Shown here: in pieces, positions 1 through 6,055 of the stretch | Layout: each line of letters begins with the position of its first letter | Position numbering within the stretch: the first letter of the stretch is position 1 | Source of the DNA: Akkermansiaceae bacterium | GTDB taxonomy: Bacteria; Verrucomicrobiota; Verrucomicrobiia; Verrucomicrobiales; Akkermansiaceae | Reading direction: 5' to 3' | DNA length: 6,555 bases | NCBI GenBank assembly: GCA_023300065.1 | Contig: JALZWJ010000371.1 | Span: 1 to 6,555, forward strand | The notes under the pieces: generated by a model | The model's database searches: none | Told to the model about the DNA's origin: nothing | What the model saw: only the letters and a program-made list of their open reading frames with translations | Program-made: the position numbers and the translations under genes

Positions 1-5
1 GTCAA

Positions 6-38
6 TTAAGCAGCAAGTGCGAGCTCGTTAGAGTCTGC
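6..38 (-). other. tmRNA tag-peptide reading frame (ADSNELALAA, stop TAA)
   Basis: On the minus strand the resume codon GCA is at 38-36. Nine further codons follow and TAA is at 8-6, giving ADSNELALAA. With the alanine carried by tmRNA the added tag would be AADSNELALAA. It has the same length as the E. coli tag (ANDENYALAA) and ends in ALAA, the tail read by ClpXP-type proteases. The whole frame, including its stop, is inside the window, so the tag is complete even though the RNA gene is not. Confidence 0.93.
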
Positions 39-54
39 AATTATTTGTTTTGAA

Positions 55-87
55 CGGCTTTTTAAAGAGGCCAACCGATCAACCTCT
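55..87 (-). other. tmRNA pseudoknot PK1
   Basis: This is an H-type pseudoknot read on the minus strand. Stem 1 is AGAGG (87-83) with CCUCU (70-66). Stem 2 is CGGUU (77-73) with AAGCCG (60-55), five pairs including one G-U. The loops are UUGAU (82-78), GG (72-71) and the A-rich stretch 65-60. It sits 16 bases before the resume codon. It matches E. coli PK1 in position and in its GUUGGCCUC core, which helps place the ribosome on the tag frame. Confidence 0.85.
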
Positions 88-134
88 ACATGCAGCCAGC
101 GTTAATAACATTCAGTCGAAACCAAAACGCCCCC

Positions 135-214
135 ACAAGCTGGTAGTAGGATGCGTTAAAGTTTCAATTTATTCAACCTGAATCACGTTTAACTACGCTA
201 TCATTCTAGACACC
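135..214. other. 80-bp divergent spacer between ssrA and the peptidase gene
   Basis: This spacer must hold promoters for both flanking genes, but I see no convincing sigma-70 pair. On the ssrA strand, TTGAAA (167-162) and TACTAC (148-143) are only 13 bases apart, which is too close for a standard promoter. On the plus strand, TATCAT (199-204) is a possible -10 box with no clear partner. An inverted GTTAAA (155-160) / TTTAAC (188-193) pair is present and is short enough to be chance. No ribosome binding site precedes the ATG at 215. Confidence 0.4.
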
Positions 215-1663
215 ATGATTTTCCGAGCCACTTTCTTCAGCCTCACCCTAGGCCAACTTAGCTTGTATGCAGAGCCCCTCATCACGCTACAAGAAGCCAA
301 CGGCACCGATAAACTCAAGGTCGAACTCCTCGACCTCCAAAAAGACAAGGCCCTTCTGCGCCGGGCCGATGGGCAGGAATTCGAGACCCCCCTCGCCTAT
401 CTCGCAGAAGCCTCCCGCACCGAGATCCGGGAAACTTGGGCCACTCACCGCACGGAGATTAAAAAATTACTCCAACCCTTGAACAAAGCACTCGGCCACT
501 CCCTCTTCGCCAGCAATGGCAACATCTGGAACGAGAAACCCCAAGCGGTAGCCTCACGTCTCCGACTTCCACTAGAGTCAAAGACACCTTACTCCAGCAG
601 TTACCGCCTCTACACCCGGAATGGATACACCTTCGCCGGAGCCAATCCCAAAACAATGGTTGCCTACGGAGATCACAAAGACCGCACGCTTTCCCTCTCC
701 ATCATCTACGCCAACAAAGGAGACACCCTTAGCAACGTCGGTGCGGGTGAAGATCACTTCAAAACGAAGGGTGCAAGTAAGGGCCAAAATCGCCTTGCCT
801 CAGCGATGGCAGCCGATGCCGCAGCCATTACAAAAACACTCACCCAGACACTCGGCGAACCCATTGAACAAAAAATGCTGGGCCAAGGAAACAAGAGTCA
901 CAAAGCTCAGCGGTGGGACTGGAACGGCCATTCCTTTCTCCTCGCACACGTCAAAGGCGAATACGTTGGTCTTAACATCGTCCGTGCAGATTTTGCCGAT
1001 GGAGGTGGACGCTTCTCCCGAGTCAGTGATGGCGAGATGAAAGTGCGACTCAAAGAAAATGTCACAGAACATAAGAATGGTGATGTTTTCATCAACAACA
1101 TCCCCATGGTCGACCAAGGGCCGAAGGGATACTGCGCACCCGCCACCTTCGAGCGGGCCATGCGGCATGCCGGAGTTCCGGCCGACATGTATCTCCTCGC
1201 CACGCTCGCCACCGTTGGCGGAGGCGGCACCAATACTGCCAAACTGTATGACGAAGTCGCCTTCACCACCCGGAGTAAGGGAGGACGCACCGCTCGCCAA
1301 ATCGAGCTCAAAACCCTCGCCCCTAAAAAACTAAAGCGTTATATCAACAAAGGCGTTCCCATCCTCTGGCAGATGCGCAGCCTCCCTGAATACAATCGCA
1401 CCGCAAATGCCCGCACCCGCGAACGTCGCCAAGTGAAAGATTGGCCAGCCTACGCTTCAAAAATCGAAATCCAGGCCAAACAGAATGCTCCAAAATTAAG
1501 AGCCCAAAAGAACTACCATATCTGCATGATCATCGGCTACAACGAGACCACTAATGAAATCGCCGTGAGTGATTCATGGGGAAAAAACTACACCATCCGT
1601 TGGATCCATCTCCATGAGGCAGAAGCCGTGAGCAACCGCAACGGCTTCGTCATCGACCTTTAA
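215..1663 (+). CDS. secreted SHD1-like / C39-like cysteine peptidase-fold protein
   Basis: This is a 482-residue exported protein of unknown substrate. Residues 1-19 look like a signal peptide (MIFR, then a hydrophobic run ending LYA before EP), which supports the ATG at 215 although no Shine-Dalgarno site is visible. Residues about 24-75 resemble an SLA1-homology-domain-1 (SHD1) module, a beta-rich unit common in Verrucomicrobiota and Planctomycetota secreted proteins. Residues about 90-280 form a region I cannot assign. Residues about 290-482 match the C39-like papain fold: oxyanion-type Gln301 and nucleophile Cys307 in DQGPKGYCAPA, His435 in NYHICMIIGYN, and Asp453 in VSDSWG. The full triad is present, so proteolytic or transpeptidase activity is plausible. 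There is no ABC-transporter domain, so it is not a bacteriocin-exporting C39 protein. It is transcribed away from ssrA and converges on the glycosyltransferase unit. The peptidase fold call is firm and the biological role is unknown. Confidence 0.85.
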   Translation: MIFRATFFSLTLGQLSLYAEPLITLQEANGTDKLKVELLDLQKDKALLRRADGQEFETPLAYLAEASRTEIRETWATHRTEIKKLLQPLNKALGHSLFASNGNIWNEKPQAVASRLRLPLESKTPYSSSYRLYTRNGYTFAGANPKTMVAYGDHKDRTLSLSIIYANKGDTLSNVGAGEDHFKTKGASKGQNRLASAMAADAAAITKTLTQTLGEPIEQKMLGQGNKSHKAQRWDWNGHSFLLAHVKGEYVGLNIVRADFADGGGRFSRVSDGEMKVRLKENVTEHKNGDVFINNIPMVDQGPKGYCAPATFERAMRHAGVPADMYLLATLATVGGGGTNTAKLYDEVAFTTRSKGGRTARQIELKTLAPKKLKRYINKGVPILWQMRSLPEYNRTANARTRERRQVKDWPAYASKIEIQAKQNAPKLRAQKNYHICMIIGYNETTNEIAVSDSWGKNYTIRWIHLHEAEAVSNRNGFVIDL

Positions 1664-1716
1664 ATGATGCCTCCTCTAGAAAAGAGGGACTGGAAGCAAC
1701 TTCAACAAAAATAGCG
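1664..1716. other. convergent spacer with a weak hairpin (possible terminator)
   Basis: These 53 bp separate two convergent genes. CCTCT (1673-1677) can pair with AGAGG (1683-1687) around a five-base loop, with one more G-U pair at 1672/1688. No T run follows the stem on either strand, so it is at best a poor intrinsic terminator. On the minus strand the stop codon overlaps an 8-bp palindrome TAGCGCTA that is followed by TTTTT, but a perfect palindrome leaves no proper loop. Termination is probably factor-dependent or outside these motifs. Confidence 0.25.
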
Positions 1717-3738
1717 CTACTTCCCCTTATAGTATTCGCGATACAGATTATCACAAAGCGCCGCCGCCCCGACTCGCCCCCCCTTTAATCGAGCCCAACG
1801 GTAACGGATCATGAGGCTTACCACTTGATAAAAGCGGGGCCCAAATCGGCCTTTCCACTTCTGCGCTGAGACTTGCCACTCACGCCCAAGATAAGAAAGC
1901 GGGCCAGCACTGAGGAGCCGCCAACTAACCTCGACATCTTCCATCAGAGCTTGCTCGGGGAATCCCCCCTCAGCCTCCACCACCGCTCGGCGCAGGACCA
2001 TCGTTTGGTCACCAAAGGCAGAACCGCCGAACATCGCACGCCCCTCATTTAAAATCTCTACAAACAGAAGCGGCAGAGAGCTGACATCGAATCGTTGGCC
2101 AAGGATGAACCCCGTGCTCTTCGGCTCGTTAGTCGAGACCTTCTGCACCTCAGAAATCCAACCACGTTGGGGCAGAGTATCCGCATGAATGATCGCCACT
2201 AACCCGGCCGTGCTTTGAGCAAATCCAGCCGCGATTTGGGCCCCCCGCCCTTTTTCTGAAGTCAGGACCTCGCAGCCTGCTTCCTTGGCCATCTCGACCG
2301 ATCCATCTTGCGACCCGCCATCCACCACCCAGATCTTGCCCACCTCGGGACTCACCGCCTGCAGATCGTTCAAAAAATCGCCTAATCCCTCTCCCGCATT
2401 ATAAATCGGGAGCACGATATCGAGACTCGTATCTCCCTCCCACCGCTTCGCCCGGAAGCGCGACATCAGAAAACGATTCTCCCAAAATAAGACCACGAAG
2501 AACGGCAACCATGACCAAATCACCCAAGTATTTGGGTACCCCCACCCCCACACCGTCCCATCGTTTTCCCACGCTAGAAAATACACCCCCATCGATCCAG
2601 AAAGGATCAACCAACTGAGCTGCGGTCTCAGCCCGATCAACGGAATCAACCAACTTAGATACCAAAAATGAATCACCGGAGAACACACCACCAACCATCC
2701 TAAAGCCACCAACGACAGAGTTCCCAAATCATCTTCAGCCCCCCGTAAAGCTCGCCAAGAATAGAGCGCGATCACTGAAAGGAAAAACATCATCAAGCCA
2801 GGCCGTAAGACCTGTTCCGGAATGCCTAGCCATCTCAGAAGTTCAAAGAGCCCACCATTAAAAGCACCCGCCCCTCCGAAGCCGAGCAACCCGTGCAGCA
2901 GGCCATCCAGATCACTGATAAAAAAGAGACTCGGCACCACCAAGGCCACCAGAAATGGCCAAACTCGCCACCACATCCGCCACCCCGCGAGAAGGAACAG
3001 AAAAGGCGCTACCACCAGAACCATCAACTTCATTTGCACCGCCACCCCGAGCCAGAACCAGGCCCAGCTCCATGACTTTCGCTCGGCAAAAAAGACCGCG
3101 GCTAGGAGCCCCCCTACCATGAGACTATCGAGATGTGCCTCCGCCGCGAAAGAGGCAAGGATGACTGGGTTAAAAGCGTAGACCCCCAGCCACCGCAGCG
3201 GTTTCCCGCGCCAATTTAGAAGCAGTGCTAGGATCCCTAAAACCCACAGATCACCCGCGACGGCCACCACCTTAAACACCCGTAAATCATACCAAACCCA
3301 ACTCGCCCCCGCCATCACCAACTCCATCCCCGGAGGGTAAGCCGTCAAGCGGTCACGATGATTCATGGCTTCCCAATATCCATCACGGAGGTGACTCCAC
3401 TCCTCAGAATCGGCGACTTCGGAATATGCATTCTCACCCTCCCAGTAAAGCCGACCTTCCCAGAGATATCGGTTCACATCATCCGAAACCGGCGCGGACC
3501 AGAATGCAATACGAACCAGAATCGCAGCTCCAAAAATCAAGAAAAGCGCACGCCTCTGACTCATCGCCGGAAACGCAAAAACCGCAGCTAACATCCCCAG
3601 CCATGCCACCCCATGGTAGCATGCCCGCAGAGTCCCGCCGTCCTCGATTTTTTCCAAATCGCTCCAAAGCCAACCAATCGCCAGCAAGAGAATGATCGAG
3701 CCAACCCAAGCGGCCCAGCGCCAAGGATTCACATTCAC
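1717..3738 (-). CDS. GT-C membrane glycosyltransferase fused to a TIGR04283-type GT2 domain
   Basis: This is a 673-residue two-domain protein. Residues 1 to about 420 form a multi-pass membrane domain with about ten hydrophobic segments. It has the GT-C / GT87-mannosyltransferase signature: S85-DDVNRYLWEGR-96 with candidate catalytic Asp86/Asp87, then GENAY (101-105) and YPPG (134-137). The basic stretch 421-432 after the last segment predicts a cytosolic C-terminus. Residues about 438-673 are a GT2 domain: LPIYN, VVDGGSQDGS (471-480), GRGAQ (497-501), HADT (518-521) in the usual DxD place, GDQTMVLRR (576-584) and MED (599-601). That motif set matches TIGR04283, the arsenosugar-associated transferase 2 family, which is normally a stand-alone protein of roughly 220-240 residues. 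The start is GTG, overlapping the upstream TGA as GTGA, with a good ribosome site. The GT2 may make a lipid-linked sugar that the GT-C half uses. That is inference, and the acceptor is unknown. Confidence 0.85.
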   Translation of the reverse strand: MNVNPWRWAAWVGSIILLLAIGWLWSDLEKIEDGGTLRACYHGVAWLGMLAAVFAFPAMSQRRALFLIFGAAILVRIAFWSAPVSDDVNRYLWEGRLYWEGENAYSEVADSEEWSHLRDGYWEAMNHRDRLTAYPPGMELVMAGASWVWYDLRVFKVVAVAGDLWVLGILALLLNWRGKPLRWLGVYAFNPVILASFAAEAHLDSLMVGGLLAAVFFAERKSWSWAWFWLGVAVQMKLMVLVVAPFLFLLAGWRMWWRVWPFLVALVVPSLFFISDLDGLLHGLLGFGGAGAFNGGLFELLRWLGIPEQVLRPGLMMFFLSVIALYSWRALRGAEDDLGTLSLVALGWLVVCSPVIHFWYLSWLIPLIGLRPQLSWLILSGSMGVYFLAWENDGTVWGWGYPNTWVIWSWLPFFVVLFWENRFLMSRFRAKRWEGDTSLDIVLPIYNAGEGLGDFLNDLQAVSPEVGKIWVVDGGSQDGSVEMAKEAGCEVLTSEKGRGAQIAAGFAQSTAGLVAIIHADTLPQRGWISEVQKVSTNEPKSTGFILGQRFDVSSLPLLFVEILNEGRAMFGGSAFGDQTMVLRRAVVEAEGGFPEQALMEDVEVSWRLLSAGPLSYLGREWQVSAQKWKGRFGPRFYQVVSLMIRYRWARLKGGRVGAAALCDNLYREYYKGK

Positions 3739-5225
3739 GCAGAAGCCCTCTGTTCACTAAGACTCCGGAATCCGGTTACGAAGAACCCGACCGCATAGAA
3801 GAAGAAAAAGACCAACCCACCGGGAACACCTTGCATGACAAAACTAACCATCGTGGCGCAGCAGTAAAACCCCGCTAAGATTTCGAGATAAGGAATCCAG
3901 TCGCGCTTCGGACGGTATGACTTCTCCGCAACTTCGCCTTTCTTGGGAGTTCTCACAAAGCCGCTCTTCACGCCGATGATGGCCTCTAGCACGGCCCGGG
4001 TGTTTGAGATGCAAATCCCAAACCCAATCGTCACCATTCCCGGAAGCCAGAGGATCCGGTTCATCCACTTGTCAGGATAGAGATAGCGCTGACTCACCAG
4101 ATAAAGGATGCTTGGACCAAAGGTCGCGACAATCAGCGGAATCACCAAAAAGGCCGTCCCCGTGATCCCCGAGAACTGAGGAAGAATCGCACTCAAGGGC
4201 AACGCCAAAAGTGCCAAGGTAAACATCAAGAGATGCGCCACATAATGCAGCATATGAAAGGCCGCCTGCATCTTAGCAAGTGGACTGACCGATGAGCGAA
4301 AGACAGTTCCTAAGAGCTTCTTAGCAGTCTGAACCGACCCCTTGGCCCAACGGAATTGCTGAGTCTTAAAAGCGGAATATGTCTCTGGAAGTTCTGCCAG
4401 AACAACCACATCGATCGCATACTCCAGCTTCCATCCCTTAAGTTGGCAGCGGTAGGAGAGATCCAAATCTTCAGTCAAGGTATCAGCATGCCACCCACCA
4501 CCATCGATGATGGTTTCTTTCCGCCAAACTCCTGCCGTGCCATTAAAATTCAAAAACAGGTCATTCTCTGCACGAGCAACTTGCTCCACCACAAAGTGTC
4601 CATCGATTCCCACCGACTGTGCCCGCGTGAGCGCCGAGTTCTCTGCATTGATATGCCCCCAGCGAGCTTGTACCAAGCCCGTCTTTTCATCACGGAACAG
4701 AGGGAGAGTCTTCTTCAGGAAATCAGCCTCTGGAATAAAATCACTATCGAAAATCGCATAGAACTCACCCTTTGCCGAGTCCATGGCCTCCTTCAAAGCA
4801 CCCGCTTTATAGCCTACTCGGTTTTCACGACGGCAGACCTCGATCCACACACCCTGTTTTTGTAATTCCTCGACAACCCCATCGACCACTCCCCTCGTAT
4901 CATCCGTGGAATCATCCACCACTTGGATTTGGTGCTTCCCCTTAGGGTAGTCCAGCTTCGCCACCGCTTCAATAATCCGCCTCGCGACATTAAACTCATT
5001 ATAAAGAGGCAATTGCGTGGTCACCATCGGCCAAGCATCATCACCAACCTCAGCGACCTTCTTCAGAAAATCAGCTTCCTGCTTCTTCTGCCTCGCTCGC
5101 GTCTCTTTCACGCTCCGCCCAAATAAGAAAAGAAGCACGTACGTGTTCAATCCGTAAATCATCAACCCAAAGGCCGCTAAAGTGTAGGCTCCAAGAAGAA
5201 CCCATAAAATCCCATCTAAAATCAT
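3735..5225 (-). CDS. membrane GT2 glycosyltransferase, cellulose-synthase/CSLA-like
   Basis: This is a 496-residue processive-type GT2 enzyme expected to extend or export a beta-linked polysaccharide from a nucleotide-sugar donor at the inner membrane. One membrane segment (about 5-35) precedes the cytosolic catalytic domain. The motifs are TQLPLYNE (70-77), VVDDSTDDT (102-110), GYKAGAL (138-144), the DxD motif D160-S-D162, TED (251-253) and QxxRW as Q289-Q-F-R292-W293. Four to five membrane segments follow at about 325-350, 355-378, 395-415 and 445-487. All catalytic residues are present. The layout resembles bacterial 'cellulose synthase family' proteins related to plant CSLA (glucomannan synthase) more than BcsA, because there is no PilZ domain or C-terminal extension. 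No BcsB or other cellulose operon partners are visible. The ATG at 5225 has only a weak AGAG 10 bases upstream. It is first in a two-gene unit and overlaps the next gene by four bases. The product sugar cannot be read from sequence alone. Confidence 0.88.
   Translation of the reverse strand: MILDGILWVLLGAYTLAAFGLMIYGLNTYVLLFLFGRSVKETRARQKKQEADFLKKVAEVGDDAWPMVTTQLPLYNEFNVARRIIEAVAKLDYPKGKHQIQVVDDSTDDTRGVVDGVVEELQKQGVWIEVCRRENRVGYKAGALKEAMDSAKGEFYAIFDSDFIPEADFLKKTLPLFRDEKTGLVQARWGHINAENSALTRAQSVGIDGHFVVEQVARAENDLFLNFNGTAGVWRKETIIDGGGWHADTLTEDLDLSYRCQLKGWKLEYAIDVVVLAELPETYSAFKTQQFRWAKGSVQTAKKLLGTVFRSSVSPLAKMQAAFHMLHYVAHLLMFTLALLALPLSAILPQFSGITGTAFLVIPLIVATFGPSILYLVSQRYLYPDKWMNRILWLPGMVTIGFGICISNTRAVLEAIIGVKSGFVRTPKKGEVAEKSYRPKRDWIPYLEILAGFYCCATMVSFVMQGVPGGLVFFFFYAVGFFVTGFRSLSEQRASA
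3746..3751 (-). promoter_or_regulatory. Shine-Dalgarno site that supports the GTG start
   Basis: AGAGGG lies 7 bases before the GTG at 3738-3736, inside the end of the upstream glycosyltransferase gene. It supports the GTG (NVNPW...) as the true start rather than the second in-frame GTG two codons later. It is the clearest ribosome binding site in the window. Together with the GTGA overlap it suggests translational coupling. Confidence 0.6.
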
Positions 5226-5416
5226 TAATCAATTGCTCTACTTTGCATTCGCATCGACACGAATTCTCGTCTCGATACCACTGACTTTCGGTCCCATCTC
5301 AGAAGAGTCAAAAGGATTTTCATTCTCGACACAATCTGTCAAAAAACATTCACATTGGGGCGTGCTACTCAGCGCGACGCGAGTCCCCCATTCATTCATA
5401 ATCATCGAATCATAAG
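5226..5416. other. 191-bp divergent regulatory gap between the two glycosyltransferase units
   Basis: This must contain both promoters for the two divergent operons. On the minus strand a perfect TTGACA lies at 5342-5337, but the hexamer 17 bases on (AAATCC) is a poor -10 box, so I do not call a promoter. On the plus strand CATAAT (5397-5402) is a possible -10 element with no -35 partner. An open frame from 5233 to 5415 codes for nothing recognisable and overlaps the likely promoter region. The most structured element is the inverted repeat at 5356-5390. Confidence 0.5.
5356..5390. repeat. imperfect inverted repeat upstream of the TIGR04282 gene
   Basis: Three nested blocks pair: TGGGG (5356-5360) with CCCCA (5386-5390), ACTC (5367-5370) with GAGT (5381-5384), and GCG (5372-5374) with CGC (5378-5380) around a CGA loop. 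That is 12 pairs with a six-base asymmetric internal loop. It ends 26 bases before the ATG at 5417. It could be an operator or a leader hairpin. No regulator gene is in the window to match it. Confidence 0.35.
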
Positions 5417-6055
5417 ATGCAGCCCACCGTTCTTTTATTCCTAAAAACTCCGCGCCCCGGTTTTGTCAAAACTCGCTTGGCCGTAGATCTTGGAAATGAG
5501 GTTGCCTGCCAAGTCTACCGCCACCTCGCCGAACAGACCCTTGCGCAGGTCCCCGCAGACTGGCCCTGCCACATCTACTTCGCCCCTGCTGATGCCGAAG
5601 CAGAAATGTCGGAATGGCTTGGAAACCAACATCACTATTACCCCCAGACCGAGGGCGACCTCGGCCAACGCCTTTCCTCAGCCTCACGAGAGGCCTTTGA
5701 AAGTGGTGCCTCCAGCATCATCCTCCTCGGCGGTGATTGCCCAGACATCCGCACTCACCATCTCGAGGAAGCCGCCCAGCACCTCGAAAAAAAATCCGCA
5801 ATCATCGGGCCCGCTGCCGATGGTGGTTATTGGCTTCTCGGACTCCCGCGCCATTGCCCGGAAGTCTTTGAAAAAATCCAATGGAGTTCCTCAGAGGTTC
5901 TCCCTAAAACCTTAGAAACCTTGGCGCAGCTTGAGTTACCACCCGCGCACCTTCCCATCCTTGAAGATGTCGATGACCTCGCTTCTTGGTCGCGACACCC
6001 AGACCTCAAAAAAATTGCAATAAATCCCACTCCCCAACCTCCTAAATCATTATGA
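5417..6055 (+). CDS. TIGR04282-type (DUF2064) arsenosugar-associated glycosyltransferase
   Basis: This is a 212-residue soluble protein with the GT-A/nucleotidyltransferase-like fold of DUF2064, the 'rSAM/selenodomain-associated transferase 1' family, now named for arsenosugar biosynthesis. The recognisable motifs are LLFLKTPRPGFVKTRLA (6-22, the nucleotide-binding P-G-x-V-K-T-R-L loop), GDLGQRL (80-86), LLGGDCPD (103-110), GPAADGGYWLLGL (131-143) and EDVDDL (183-188). Length and motif order are normal for the family and nothing is missing. The ATG at 5417 starts right at the conserved N-terminal strand. Only ATAAG precedes it as a weak ribosome site. Its stop overlaps the start of the methyltransferase gene as ATGA, so the two are almost certainly co-transcribed. 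The partner TIGR04283 domain is encoded divergently, in the fusion gene. The exact sugar transferred is not known from sequence. Confidence 0.9.
   Translation: MQPTVLLFLKTPRPGFVKTRLAVDLGNEVACQVYRHLAEQTLAQVPADWPCHIYFAPADAEAEMSEWLGNQHHYYPQTEGDLGQRLSSASREAFESGASSIILLGGDCPDIRTHHLEEAAQHLEKKSAIIGPAADGGYWLLGLPRHCPEVFEKIQWSSSEVLPKTLETLAQLELPPAHLPILEDVDDLASWSRHPDLKKIAINPTPQPPKSL

Larger units (their letters stand above)
1..134 (-). ncRNA. ssrA: tmRNA (ssrA), 5' portion, truncated by the window edge
   Basis: Transfer-messenger RNA rescues ribosomes stalled on broken mRNAs. It enters as an alanyl-tRNA mimic and then templates a C-terminal degradation tag. Read on the minus strand from 134, the RNA begins GGGGGCG, the 5' half of the acceptor stem, followed by the hallmark GGUUUCGACUG. 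Next comes GGCUGCAUGUAGAGG, close to the bacterial consensus before pseudoknot 1. PK1 folds exactly: stem 1 pairs 87-83 with 70-66, and stem 2 pairs 77-73 with 59-55. A tag frame follows at 38-6, preceded by UAAUU, which keeps the U and A found 5 and 4 bases before the resume codon in E. coli. The remaining pseudoknots and the 3' acceptor half (expected to end CGCCCCC plus ACCA) lie beyond position 1. The exact 5' end is inferred from the G run. It is divergent from the peptidase gene. Confidence 0.95.

Noticed and set aside
800..1311. Two long minus-strand open frames (166 and 134 codons) opposite the peptidase gene
   Set aside because: They are antisense to a gene with a clear signal peptide and catalytic motifs, and their translations show no recognisable domain or credible start context.
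2822..3181. A 119-codon plus-strand frame opposite the GT-C membrane domain
   Set aside because: The translation is a basic, proline-rich sequence typical of the antisense of membrane-protein codons, with no motif.
4356..4865. A 169-codon plus-strand open frame inside the CSLA-like glycosyltransferase gene
   Set aside because: It is fully antisense to the DxD/TED/QxxRW catalytic region, and its product has no family resemblance. It looks like a shadow frame.
5314..5342. TTGACA on the minus strand as a sigma-70 promoter for the glycosyltransferase pair
   Set aside because: The -35 box is perfect but no acceptable -10 box occurs at 16-18 bases (AAATCC at 17), so it may be chance.
5233..5415. 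A 60-codon plus-strand open frame in the divergent gap, ending right before the TIGR04282 gene
   Set aside because: No ribosome site, no recognisable motif, and it would occupy the whole region that must hold two promoters. A leader peptide cannot be excluded but nothing supports it.
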